This document shows positions 44,684-54,676 of a stretch of 64,000 nt of DNA, one piece after another (the first letter of the stretch is position 1; the number at the start of each line of letters is the position of its first letter). The notes under the pieces were generated by a model. That model searched no databases and was not told where the DNA came from. It was given only the letters and a program-made list of their open reading frames with translations. Made by a program: the position numbers and the translations under genes. The DNA is from Devosia sp. GTDB lineage: Bacteria; Pseudomonadota; Alphaproteobacteria; Rhizobiales; Devosiaceae. The stretch spans positions 124,001-188,000 of the forward strand of contig NZ_JAQGJV010000074.1 of NCBI RefSeq assembly GCF_028290435.1. The letters are read 5' to 3'.

Positions 44684-45562
44684 TTAAGCGAAAATCGCCC
44701 GCTCTCGCGCCACAACTTCGCTCAGGAATTCGGCCACGACAGCCACCCTGCGAATCATCCGCAAATCCTCGTGCACCACGGTCCAATAGCTGCGCTTGAG
44801 CGTGTGCTCGGGCAGCACCGGCACCAGCGCGTCATCGCCCCGCGCCATGAACCCGTGCAGGATGCCGATGCCCGCGCCCGCTCGCACCGCTTCGGTCTGC
44901 CCCATGGCCGACGACACGGCGATGCTGGAGCGCCAGCCCTTGAGGAACTCGGCGGTGTAGTCGAGCGATGCGGTGAACAACAAATCCTCCACATACCCCA
45001 CCAGCCGATGGCGCCCCAGATCGGCCAGCGTTTCCGGCGCGCCATGCCGCGCCAGGTAATCCGTCGAAGCATAAAGCCCCAGCCGATAATCAGTTAGTTT
45101 GAGCGCCACCAGCCGCCCTTCGCTCGGTCGCTCCAGCGTCACCGCGATATCGGCCTCCCGCCGCGACAGCGAGAACGTGCGCGGCACCGGCACCAGTTCG
45201 ATGCGCAGCCCCTGATGCCGCTCGACCAGTTCCCCAATGCGCGGCGCCAGAAACGCCACCCCGAACCCGTCCGGCGCCCCAACCCGCACAGTCCCCGCAA
45301 TACCGCTATCCGCCCCCGCCGCCTCACGCGCCGCCAGCATCTCGCTTTCGATGCGCTCCGCATGGATGAGGAATTTCTCGCCTTCCGACGACAGGTCGCT
45401 GCCATTGGTCTTGCGCACGAACAGCCGCGCCCCCAGCGCCTCCTCCAGTGCTGTCAGCCGCCGCGCCACAGTGGCATGGTTGAGCGCCAGCGCCTTGGCG
45501 GCCCCCAGAATCTGCCCTTGCCGCGCCACGGCGAGGAAAATCCGCACATCGTCCCAATTCAT
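44684..45562 (-). CDS. LysR-family regulator, divergent from mmsA
   Basis: The 292-residue protein starts NWDDVRIFLAVARQGQILGA, followed by ALALNHATVARRLTALEEAL (helix-turn-helix) and FVRKTNGSDLSSEGEKFLIH; the substrate domain starts with GTVRVGAPDGFGVAFLAPRI. It lies divergent from methylmalonate-semialdehyde dehydrogenase with a T-N11-A-type site between, so it probably controls mmsA and itself. The open frame continues far upstream, but that part is antisense to mmsA and not coding. Confidence 0.9.
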   Translation of the reverse strand: MNWDDVRIFLAVARQGQILGAAKALALNHATVARRLTALEEALGARLFVRKTNGSDLSSEGEKFLIHAERIESEMLAAREAAGADSGIAGTVRVGAPDGFGVAFLAPRIGELVERHQGLRIELVPVPRTFSLSRREADIAVTLERPSEGRLVALKLTDYRLGLYASTDYLARHGAPETLADLGRHRLVGYVEDLLFTASLDYTAEFLKGWRSSIAVSSAMGQTEAVRAGAGIGILHGFMARGDDALVPVLPEHTLKRSYWTVVHEDLRMIRRVAVVAEFLSEVVARERAIFA

Positions 45563-45572
45563 TGCGCTACAC

Positions 45573-45593
45573 TTTCCGCACAACCGATGGAAA
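45573..45593. promoter_or_regulatory. LysR-type binding site between lysR and mmsA
   Basis: TTTCC and GGAAA form a perfect inverted repeat with an 11-base spacer, the T-N11-A geometry of LysR-type regulator boxes. It lies 11 bases upstream of the lysR start and 64 bases upstream of mmsA. Confidence 0.55.
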
Positions 45594-45656
45594 ATATATC
45601 GTGTTGCTCCGCAAAATTTATAGCGGCATGACTGCTCCCCAACAAGAGGAGAGCGC

Positions 45657-47153
<1,497 letters not shown>

Positions 47154-47190
47154 CAGGCTTCGCCCGGCAGGCTCAACACACTCGGTGTCA

Positions 47191-47208
47191 CCCCGGCGAA
47201 GGCCGGGG
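47191..47208. repeat. Short CCCCGGC hairpin repeat
   Basis: CCCCGGC-gaag-GCCGGGG with flanks TGTCA and CCCATCCCGAG looks like a short palindromic element widespread in alphaproteobacterial intergenic DNA (recalled, not searched). It lies after mmsA and could assist termination. Confidence 0.5.
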
Positions 47209-47278
47209 CCCATCCCGAGATCAATCGGCAAGCCGTCAGGTCGCGGCATCTCAAGCGCTTAAGCCGGCGTTTGTGAGA

Positions 47279-47393
47279 CACCCCCTCCCAGCCTCCCCCA
47301 TCAAGGGGGAGGTGTCTGCTGGTGGGCGGGACTCCGATTGAGTTCAACGGGTGGAGAGAAACCTCCCCCTTGATGGGGGAGGTAGTAGGGGTG
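47279..47393. repeat. 115-bp palindromic repeat element, copy 3
   Basis: It starts CACCCCCTCC and ends GTAGGGGTG, a slightly decayed right end compared with copies 1 and 2. Inner hairpin blocks and the GTGGAGAGAAACCTCCCCC segment are conserved; the centre (GGTGGGCGGGACTCC) is divergent. It lies between the convergent mmsA and rhaI genes. Confidence 0.82.
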
Positions 47394-47410
47394 ATCTGCT
47401 GAGCGCAGGA

Positions 47411-48700
47411 TCAGACGATCCCGCTCGACCCAGCCTCAACCGCCGGCCGGATTTCCCCGACCTTCGCCCGATACCCAGCCTGCCGATACGCCGCCACCGG
47501 ATCGATGGCCCCACCGGCCTCCAGCCGCGCCATCGCCAAAATCGGCTCCACGTCCGTGCGGAACGCCTGCTTCAGCGTCTGCGTCGCCGCCAGCGCGTCA
47601 TTGCCGACCTGATACCCTTCCAACGCCTTGCGATCCACGATCAGCGACTGCGCATAAGCCCGCTGCACTTCCGTCGCCGACAGCATCAGCGACTCGATCG
47701 GATCAGTCACATTGTGCGACTGGTCCAGCATGTGCGCCGGGTTGAAATCCGCATACCGATTCTCAGCATCCACCAACTCGTTGAACACCAAGAACAGCCG
47801 ATACGGATCGATCGAACCCGCATCCAGATCGTCATCGCCATACTTGCTGTCGTTGAAGTGGAACCCACCGAGTTTCCCAAACTGAGCCAGCCGCGCCACG
47901 ATCATCTCGATGTTCACATTCGGCGCGTGGTGCCCCAGATCGACCAGGCAGAACGCCTTGTCGCCCAGTTCCTTGGCGATCAGGTAATTGGTGCCCCAAT
48001 CCTGCACGACCGTCGAATAGAACGCCGGCTCATACATTTTGTGTTCGGTATAAAGCCGCCAATCGTCCGGCAGCTCGGCATAGATCGACTTCATCGCCTC
48101 GAGATAGAACTCGAATTGCTTGGTGAAATTGACCTGGCCGGGGAAGTTGGAGCCGTCGCCGATCCACACCGTCAGCGCCTTGGAGCCGATGGTCTGGCCG
48201 ATCTCGATGCATTCCAGATTATGCTCGATCGCCTGGCTGCGCGTCCCTTTTTGATAAGCCGCCAGCGAGCCGAACTTGTAGCTCTGCAACTGCCCCTTGG
48301 CGTCGGCAAACGTGTTGGAATTCATTGCGTCGAACCCGAGGCCAAACCGCGACGCCGCCTGCTTGAGACGATTGGGATCAGCCTTGTCCCACGGAATATG
48401 CAACGACACGGTCTTGGTCGCCTGCGTCAGCTGCGCGATGACGGCGCAATCCTCGATCTTGTCAAAAATATCGCGCGGCTCGCCAATGCCCGGGAAGCGT
48501 GCAAACCGTGTCCCGCCCGTGCCCACGCCCCATGAGGGCACGGCAACGGAAAACGCCGCGATCTTGGCCTTGATCTCGTCAATGGCCACACCGCGACGGT
48601 CGAGCCGCTCGCCCAGCGTGTCATAATCGACATTGAGGTCAGCCAAGCGCTCGGCATTGCTGGCTTCGACGATGGATTGCTCGATGATGGTATCGGTCAT
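47411..48700 (-). CDS. rhaI: L-rhamnose isomerase, rhizobial RhaI type
   Basis: The 429-residue enzyme is a xylose-isomerase-like TIM barrel with metal ligands seen in LYTEHKMYEPAFYSTVVQDW, LVDLGHHAPNVNIEMIVARL and GGFHFNDSKYGDDDLDAGSI. It converts L-rhamnose to L-rhamnulose. RhaI differs from the RhaA of enteric bacteria. It lies downstream of rhaD in a two-gene operon divergent from rhaRSTPQ. The ATG at 48700 follows AGGAAAC. Confidence 0.93.
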   Translation of the reverse strand: MTDTIIEQSIVEASNAERLADLNVDYDTLGERLDRRGVAIDEIKAKIAAFSVAVPSWGVGTGGTRFARFPGIGEPRDIFDKIEDCAVIAQLTQATKTVSLHIPWDKADPNRLKQAASRFGLGFDAMNSNTFADAKGQLQSYKFGSLAAYQKGTRSQAIEHNLECIEIGQTIGSKALTVWIGDGSNFPGQVNFTKQFEFYLEAMKSIYAELPDDWRLYTEHKMYEPAFYSTVVQDWGTNYLIAKELGDKAFCLVDLGHHAPNVNIEMIVARLAQFGKLGGFHFNDSKYGDDDLDAGSIDPYRLFLVFNELVDAENRYADFNPAHMLDQSHNVTDPIESLMLSATEVQRAYAQSLIVDRKALEGYQVGNDALAATQTLKQAFRTDVEPILAMARLEAGGAIDPVAAYRQAGYRAKVGEIRPAVEAGSSGIV

Positions 48701-48718
48701 GTGTTTCCTCCTAAGAAC

Positions 48719-48838
48719 ACCCCCACCCGTCTCGGCTTTGCCGATCCACCCTCTCCCCGACGGGGAGAGGAATAGAAAGCGCCGGGACCCTTTCCTCTCC
48801 CCGTCTGGGAGAGGGGGGCGCGTAGCGCCGGGTGAGCG
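48719..48838. repeat. Paired palindromes of another repeat family
   Basis: CTCTCCCCGACGGGGAGAG at 48751-48769 and CCTCTCCCCGTCTGGGAGAG at 48794-48813 face each other in the 154-base gap between rhaD and rhaI, flanked by CACCC... and ...GGGTG. The layout is like the 115-bp elements but the sequence differs. It may affect rhaI expression or mRNA processing. Confidence 0.65.
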
Positions 48839-48854
48839 TGTCTGCCCCCTCTTC

Positions 48855-50954
48855 TTACCGCGTGAACGACTGGGCGTTGCCCGCGTCCACATTGATGATG
48901 TTGCCCGTCGACTTGGCCGACATGTCCGAGGCCAGGAAGTAGATTGCCTCGGCGATATCTTCCGGGAATACCGAGCGCTTGAGCAGCGAGCGCTGGCGAT
49001 ACATTTCTTCGAGGCCATCCTTGTCGGTCTTGTAGGTCGATGCCCGCTGCTCAAGCCACTCGCCGGCCCAGATCTTGGAGCCGCGCAGCACCGCGTCCGG
49101 GTTCACCGTATTGACGCGGATTTGCTCGCCGGCGCCTTCCAGCGCCAGGCAGCGCGCCAGATGGATTTCGGCCGCCTTGGCGGTGCAATAGGCCGCCGCA
49201 TTCGGCGAAGCGGCCAGACCATTCTTGGACGCCACGAACACCACATTGCCGCCGATCTTCTGGGCGCGGAACAGGCGGAAGGCTTCACGGCTCACGAGGA
49301 AATAGCCCGTGGACAGGATGTCCATGTTCTTGTTCCACAGCTCCAGCGTGGTGTCCTCGATCGGTGCCGATGAGGCCAACCCGGCGTTGGACACGAGAAT
49401 ATCCAGCCCGCCGAATTCTACTACCGCATGGGCGAAGCCCGAGATCACCGCGTCTTCCTTGGTCACGTTGATATTGACGGGGCGGACGAAGTCGGCACCA
49501 AACGCCTTGCCCAGCTCCTCATTGGCCGCAGCCAACGCCGTCTCGTCGATATCGGCCAGCACCACGCAGGCACCCTCGCGCAACAACCGCGCCGCGGTGG
49601 CCTTGCCGATACCGCCAGCGCCGCCGGTGACCAGCGCAATCTGCCCCGCCAGCGACTTCGGCTTGGGCATGCGGGCGAGCTTTGCCTCTTCAAGCAGCCA
49701 ATATTCGATATCGAACGCTTCCTGCTCCTGCAGGCCCTGATAGGTCGAAACCGTCGAAGCGCCGCGCATCACGTTGATGGCGTTGACATAGAACTCGCCG
49801 GAAATCCGCGCCGTCGCCTTGTCTTTGGCGAAGGTGAACATGCCCACGCCCGGCATCAGGTACACCACCGCGTTCGGATCGCGCACGGCCGGCGAGCTGT
49901 CGTGCTTGCAGCGATCGTAATAGGCCTGATAGTCGACGCGATAGGCGGCGATATCCTCGGGAATCTTGGCGATCACGGCGTCCACATCCGGATTGGCCGG
50001 ATCGAACTCGATCACCAGCGGACGGATTTTCGTGCGCAAAAAGTGGTCGGGGCAGGAGGTGCCCAGCGCTGCCAGCGGTCGCAGATTGTTGGAATTGACG
50101 AATTCCAGCACCGCCGCCGAGTCATCGAAATGCCCCAGCTTGTGGCTGTCTTCCGAGATCAGGCCGCGAATCTTCGGCATCAGTTTGGCCGCCACCGCGC
50201 GCCGCGCATCGGCGTCCAGCGACTTGACCGCTTCACCACCAAAAATGGTTTTGCCTTCGGTCTGCCCTTCGAACCATTCGATCGCCTGATTGATGATGGC
50301 GATGGTGGTCTCGTAGCATTCCTTGGGCGTATCGCCCCACGTGAACAGGCCATGCGACTCAAGGATCAGCCCCTTGGACTTCGGGTTCTCTTCGCAATAT
50401 TTGCCCAGCCACAGGCCCAACTCAAAGCCCGGCTTCTTCCATGGCAGCCAGCCAATGCTGTCGCCGAAAATCTGCTTTGTCAGCTCTTTCGAATTGACCG
50501 AAGCCGCAATCGCGATGATCGCGTCCGGATGCATGTGGTCCACATAGGCATGGTTCACATAGGCATGCAGCGGCGTGTCTATCGAGGCGGCGCGCGGGTT
50601 CAGGTTGAACGTGGCGTGGGGCAGGTAGCCCACCATCTCGTCTTCAAAATCCAGCCCGCGATACAGCCCCTTCAGCGCCCGCAGTTTGTCCATATAGAGC
50701 GTCGAAAACCCGTCGAGCTTGATCGAGGCGCTATCGCCGCCCGAACCCTTGACCCACAGCACTTCGACCGTCTCGCCGGTCAGCGGGTCCTTCTGCATGA
50801 TCTTGGATGAGGTATTGCCGCCGCCGTAGTTGGTGACGCGCTTGTCGCTGCCGAGCAGGTTAGAGCGATAGACGAGACGTTCGGGCTCGCTCATGGCGGC
50901 GGCTTTGGCGTCGTCCCAGAGGTTGGCGAGGCGCTTGGGCGCGGTGGTGGACAT
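48855..50954 (-). CDS. rhaD: Bifunctional rhamnulose-1-phosphate aldolase / lactaldehyde dehydrogenase
   Basis: The 699-residue protein has an N-terminal class II aldolase domain (residues 20-400; VTNYGGGNTSSKIMQKDPLT, HAYVDHMHPDAIIAIAASVN with metal His) and a C-terminal short-chain dehydrogenase (residues 430-699; ALVTGGAGGIGKATAARLLR, then AAYCTAKAAEIHLARCLALE with the YxxxK pair). It cleaves rhamnulose 1-phosphate to dihydroxyacetone phosphate and L-lactaldehyde and then oxidises or reduces the aldehyde. It starts the rhaDI operon opposite rhaR. The kinase RhaK, needed to make its substrate, is not in the window. Confidence 0.94.
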   Translation of the reverse strand: MSTTAPKRLANLWDDAKAAAMSEPERLVYRSNLLGSDKRVTNYGGGNTSSKIMQKDPLTGETVEVLWVKGSGGDSASIKLDGFSTLYMDKLRALKGLYRGLDFEDEMVGYLPHATFNLNPRAASIDTPLHAYVNHAYVDHMHPDAIIAIAASVNSKELTKQIFGDSIGWLPWKKPGFELGLWLGKYCEENPKSKGLILESHGLFTWGDTPKECYETTIAIINQAIEWFEGQTEGKTIFGGEAVKSLDADARRAVAAKLMPKIRGLISEDSHKLGHFDDSAAVLEFVNSNNLRPLAALGTSCPDHFLRTKIRPLVIEFDPANPDVDAVIAKIPEDIAAYRVDYQAYYDRCKHDSSPAVRDPNAVVYLMPGVGMFTFAKDKATARISGEFYVNAINVMRGASTVSTYQGLQEQEAFDIEYWLLEEAKLARMPKPKSLAGQIALVTGGAGGIGKATAARLLREGACVVLADIDETALAAANEELGKAFGADFVRPVNINVTKEDAVISGFAHAVVEFGGLDILVSNAGLASSAPIEDTTLELWNKNMDILSTGYFLVSREAFRLFRAQKIGGNVVFVASKNGLAASPNAAAYCTAKAAEIHLARCLALEGAGEQIRVNTVNPDAVLRGSKIWAGEWLEQRASTYKTDKDGLEEMYRQRSLLKRSVFPEDIAEAIYFLASDMSAKSTGNIINVDAGNAQSFTR

Positions 50955-51023
50955 GAGGGTTCCTCCAAAGAGATTGGCAGCGAAATTGTTGGCCGGAGAT
51001 GGCCACAGATCGCCGCGGGCTGT

Positions 51024-51108
51024 CAATCACAAACGATCAGGTTCAATCATGACGTTAGTATAACAATCAGGAACGCCAGAATCATGATTGACACTGATTG
51101 GAATTGAT
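51024..51108. promoter_or_regulatory. Phased CAATCA/TGATTG array in the rhaD-rhaR promoter region
   Basis: CAATCA occurs at 51024, 51044 and 51064, exactly 20 bases apart; the inverse TGATTG occurs at 51085 and 51095, 10 bases apart, and TTGAT at 51104. All lie in the divergent gap between rhaD and rhaR. Direct repeats on one helical face are typical of DeoR-family operators, so RhaR is the likely binder. Confidence 0.65.
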
Positions 51109-51135
51109 GGGAGCAAATGGCCAGGGAGAACGCTT

Positions 51136-51939
51136 TTGCACGAAACCGAGCGCCACAGGGTCATTCTGGCTGCCGTCCAATCGCGGCCGGTCGCCACCGT
51201 GACCGATCTGGTCGACATGACCGGAACGTCCGAGGCGACGATCCGTCGTGACATCGCGGCTTTGCATGTGCAGGGCCAGTTGCGCCGGGTGCGCGGCGGG
51301 GCCGAAGCGGTCAATCCGCCGGAGCAGGGCGGGCTGATGGGCCGGCCATTCTCGGTCAACGAAACCATCAACATGACCGCCAAGCGCGCCATCGCGCGGG
51401 TCGCCGCCGAAATGTGCAAGGATGGCGAGCCGATCATCATCAATGGCGGCACCACCACCTATCAGATGGTGCATCACCTGGCCTCGCGCCGGCTCAGCGT
51501 CTTCACCAACAGCTTCGCCATCGCCGAGCACCTGATCCACAATTCGCGCAATTCCGTCGTCATCCCCGGCGGCACGGTCTATCGCGAGCAGAACGTCATC
51601 CTGTCGCCCTTCGGCGGCGTCGTGGCCTCGCACTTCTACGCGCGAAAAATGTTCATCGGCTGCCAGGGCATCGGCAAGAACGGCCTGATGGAAGCCGATC
51701 CCATGGTCGTGCAGTCCGAACTCGGACTGATCGGGCAGGCCGACGAGCTGATCGTGCTCGCTGACTCATCAAAATTCACCTCTCATTCGAGCCTCATCTT
51801 GTGTGGGCTCGACCGAATAGCCTCCGTCATCACCGACGGCGGCATACGCGACGAAGACCGCCAAATGCTCGAAACGGCAGGCGTGCGGCTCATCGTGGCG
51901 GACACCAGCGCCCAGAGCGATCGCCAAGCCATCGCCTGA
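51136..51939 (+). CDS. rhaR: DeoR-family regulator of rhamnose genes
   Basis: The 267-residue protein has a DeoR helix-turn-helix (VTDLVDMTGTSEATIRRDIA, then LRRVRGGAEAV) and a DeoR C-terminal sensor domain (IINGGTTTYQMVHHLASRRL, with the sugar-phosphate-binding GGT). The TTG at 51136 gives the N-terminus HETERHRVILAAVQ conserved in rhizobial RhaR, with GGGAGA just upstream. It precedes the rhamnose transporter genes and is divergent from rhaDI, so it probably represses both until a rhamnose derivative binds. Confidence 0.9.
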   Translation: MHETERHRVILAAVQSRPVATVTDLVDMTGTSEATIRRDIAALHVQGQLRRVRGGAEAVNPPEQGGLMGRPFSVNETINMTAKRAIARVAAEMCKDGEPIIINGGTTTYQMVHHLASRRLSVFTNSFAIAEHLIHNSRNSVVIPGGTVYREQNVILSPFGGVVASHFYARKMFIGCQGIGKNGLMEADPMVVQSELGLIGQADELIVLADSSKFTSHSSLILCGLDRIASVITDGGIRDEDRQMLETAGVRLIVADTSAQSDRQAIA

Positions 51940-51975
51940 GCCAACGAAAACCAAAAGTCCCAGGGAGGGATCCTC

Positions 51976-52962
51976 ATGAAACTGCTGAAAACTCTGGCCA
52001 TCACCACCGCGCTCGCCGCGCTATTTGCCACCCCGTCCTTTGCCGCGACCCGCATCGCGCTGGTCGTCAAGTCGCTCGGCAACGGCTTCTTCGATGCCGC
52101 CAACAAGGGCGCCCAGGAAGCCGCCAAGGAACTCGGTGACGTCGAAGTCATCTATACCGGCCCGACCGCCGCCACTGCCGAAGCCCAAATCGAAGTCATC
52201 AACTCGCTGATCGCCCAGCAGGTCGACGCCATCGCCATCTCCGCCAACGATCCCGACGCGCTGGTTCCGGTCCTTAAGAAGGCCATGGAACGCGGCATCA
52301 AGGTGATCTCGTTCGACTCGGGCGTCGCTCCCGAAGGCCGCCAGGTTCACCTCAACCCGTCCGAAACCAACCTGATCGGCGAGACCATCATCAAGCTGGC
52401 TGCCGATTACCTGCCAGACGGCGGCGACGTGGCCATCCTGTCGGCTTCCTCGACCGCGACCAACCAGAACGCCTGGATCGAAGCCGCCAAGAAGGCCCTG
52501 CCGACCGAGTTCCCCAAGATCAACCTCGTCGCCACCGTTTATGGCGATGATGACTCTGTGAAGTCGACCGACGAAGCCAAGGGCCTGATCGCTTCCTACC
52601 CGAACCTCAAGGCCATCATTGCTCCGACGACCGTCGGCGTCGTGGCTGCTGCCCAGGTCGTCACCGACATGGGCCTGATCGGCAAGGTCAACGTGACCGG
52701 CCTGGCGCTCCCCTCCGAGTTCAAGCAGTTCATCGACAATGGCGCCAGCCAGGCCGTTGCCCTGTGGAACCCGATCGATCTGGGCTACTCGGCCGTGATG
52801 ATTGCCGATGACCTGGTCAAGGGCGGCGAAGCCAAGCCAGGCGCAACCCTAGCCATCGGCCGCATGGGCTCGATCACGCTGGACGACACCAACTCGGCTG
52901 CGATGGCTCCTCCGTTCACCTTCGACAAGTCCAACATCGAAGAATTTTCGAAGATCTATTGA
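51976..52962 (+). CDS. rhaS: Rhamnose ABC transporter periplasmic binding protein
   Basis: The 328-residue protein has a signal peptide (KLLKTLAITTALAALFATPS, then FAAT) and the RhaS form of the RbsB fold: RIALVVKSLGNGFFDAANKG, VISFDSGVAPEGRQVHLNPS and IAPTTVGVVAAAQVVTDMG. It captures L-rhamnose in the periplasm. It follows rhaR by 36 bases and is separated from the ATPase gene by a repeat-rich gap of 208 bases. RhaS here is a transporter subunit, not the AraC regulator of enteric bacteria. Confidence 0.93.
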   Translation: MKLLKTLAITTALAALFATPSFAATRIALVVKSLGNGFFDAANKGAQEAAKELGDVEVIYTGPTAATAEAQIEVINSLIAQQVDAIAISANDPDALVPVLKKAMERGIKVISFDSGVAPEGRQVHLNPSETNLIGETIIKLAADYLPDGGDVAILSASSTATNQNAWIEAAKKALPTEFPKINLVATVYGDDDSVKSTDEAKGLIASYPNLKAIIAPTTVGVVAAAQVVTDMGLIGKVNVTGLALPSEFKQFIDNGASQAVALWNPIDLGYSAVMIADDLVKGGEAKPGATLAIGRMGSITLDDTNSAAMAPPFTFDKSNIEEFSKIY

Positions 52963-53028
52963 GACTTCAGGTCCGGCGCCTGGCCGGGTCATAGGAATGG
53001 ACTGCGATCCAGTCCGCTCACCGGACGG

Positions 53029-53130
53029 CACCTCCCCCTTGACGGGGGAGGTTGGGAGGGGGTGTGGGACGGCCCCGATATTCGGGCTAACCTCCCCCTC
53101 CCTTGATCCCTCCCCGCGAGGGGGAGGGTG
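53029..53130. repeat. Composite palindromic repeat between rhaS and rhaT
   Basis: The block 53029-53064 (CACCTCCCCCTTGACGGGGG then AGGTTGGGAGGGGGTG) matches the right half of the 115-bp elements. A second hairpin with CTCCCCCTCCC and GAGGGGGAGGGTG lies at 53092-53130. It probably reflects one decayed element plus a relative, or two half-elements. Confidence 0.6.
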
Positions 53131-53170
53131 TCGACTGACGCCTCACGGCCAGAACGAGACCAAGTCATCA

Positions 53171-54676
53171 ATGACCCCACCCGTCCTCACCCTCTCCGGC
53201 ATCACGAAAACCTTCCCCGGCGTGCGTGCCCTGCACAACGTCGCGCTGGAGCTGTTTGCCGGCCAGGTCACCGCCCTCATCGGCGAAAACGGCGCGGGCA
53301 AATCCACCCTGGTCAAGGTCATGACCGGCATCTACCAGCCCGACGCGGGCGAAATCACCGTCGCCGGAAAACCCGTCACCCTGCCGACCGCCCACGCCGC
53401 CTTCGAGGCCGGCGTCACCGCGATCCATCAGGAAACCGTGCTGTTCGACGAGCTGACGGTGGCGGAAAACATCTATCTCGGCCACGCGCCGCGCAATCGT
53501 TTCGGGATGATCGATTGGCGCAAGATGCGTTCTGAGGCCAAGGAAACCCTCGACTCCATGGCGGCCGGCATCGATCCGGACATCAAGCTCAAGGAACTCG
53601 GCATCGCCAAGAAGCACCTCGTCGCCGTCGCCCGTGCGCTCTCCATCGACGCCCAGATCGTCATCATGGACGAGCCGACCGCCGCCCTCAGCCAGAAGGA
53701 AATCGAGGAGCTTTACGTGCTCATCGAACTGCTCAAGGCCGACGGCAAGGCGATCCTCTTCATCTCCCACAAATTCGATGAAATCTACCGCATCGCCGAT
53801 CGCTTCACCGTGTTCCGCGATGGCGAGCAGGTCGGCACCGGCTTCATCAAGGACACGACCCAAAGCCAGATCGTGCAGATGATGGTCGGCCGCTCCGTCG
53901 ATCACATCTTCCCCGCCCGCAATGCCGTGATCGGCGAAACCGTGTTCGAAGCCAAGGGCCTCAGCCACCCGACCGAATTCGACGACATCTCCTTCTCAGT
54001 CCGCAAGGGCGAAATCCTGGGCTTTTACGGTCTGGTCGGCGCCGGCCGCAGCGAAGTCATGCAGGCCGTCTTCGGCATGACGACCCCATCCTCGGGCTCC
54101 ATGACCCTCAACGGCCAGTCCATCGCCCCCAAATCCGCCGCCGACGCCGTCGAAGCCGGCATCGTCTACGTCCCCGAAGAACGCGGCAAGCAGGGCGTCA
54201 TCACCGGCCAACCGATTTTCCAGAACGTCTCGCTGCCCTCGCTCAAGAAAACCTCCAGCAACGGCTTCCTCCGCGCCGCCCAGGAGTTCGATCTCGCCCG
54301 CACCTATACCGAGCGCCTCGACCTGCGTGCCTCCTCGCTCAGCCAGAACGTCTCGACCCTCTCCGGCGGCAACCAGCAGAAGGTGGTCATTGCCAAATGG
54401 CTGGCCACCAACCCCAAACTGATCATCCTCGATGAGCCCACCAAAGGCATCGACATCGGCTCCAAGGCCGCCGTCCACGGCTTCATGGGCGAATTGGTGG
54501 AGCAGGGCCTCTCCGTAATCATGGTCACCTCCGAACTCCCCGAAGTGCTCGGCATGGCCGACCGCATCGTCGTCATGCGCGAAGGCCGCATCATCGCCAC
54601 GCTCGACAACAAGGGCCTTAAGCCCGAAACGCTGGTGCGTCTTGCCGCCGGTATCGCCGAGGAAGAAGCAGCATGA
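53171..54676 (+). CDS. rhaT: Rhamnose ABC transporter ATP-binding protein
   Basis: The 501-residue ATPase has two nucleotide-binding domains: [16 protein letters not shown] and VIMDEPTAALSQKE in the first; LVGAGRSEVMQAVFG (degenerate Walker A), LSGGNQQKVVIAKW and LIILDEPTKGIDIG in the second. It powers the rhamnose importer with RhaS, RhaP and RhaQ. Its stop overlaps the rhaP start (ATGA). The name follows rhizobial usage and differs from the rhamnose symporter RhaT of enteric bacteria. Confidence 0.93.
   Translation: MTPPVLTLSGITKTFPGVRALHNVALELFAGQVTALIGENGAGKSTLVKVMTGIYQPDAGEITVAGKPVTLPTAHAAFEAGVTAIHQETVLFDELTVAENIYLGHAPRNRFGMIDWRKMRSEAKETLDSMAAGIDPDIKLKELGIAKKHLVAVARALSIDAQIVIMDEPTAALSQKEIEELYVLIELLKADGKAILFISHKFDEIYRIADRFTVFRDGEQVGTGFIKDTTQSQIVQMMVGRSVDHIFPARNAVIGETVFEAKGLSHPTEFDDISFSVRKGEILGFYGLVGAGRSEVMQAVFGMTTPSSGSMTLNGQSIAPKSAADAVEAGIVYVPEERGKQGVITGQPIFQNVSLPSLKKTSSNGFLRAAQEFDLARTYTERLDLRASSLSQNVSTLSGGNQQKVVIAKWLATNPKLIILDEPTKGIDIGSKAAVHGFMGELVEQGLSVIMVTSELPEVLGMADRIVVMREGRIIATLDNKGLKPETLVRLAAGIAEEEAA

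Noticed and set aside
51024..51108. Regularly spaced short repeats as a possible CRISPR
   Set aside because: Units are 6 bases with 14-base gaps, far too short, and lie in a divergent promoter; an operator array explains them.
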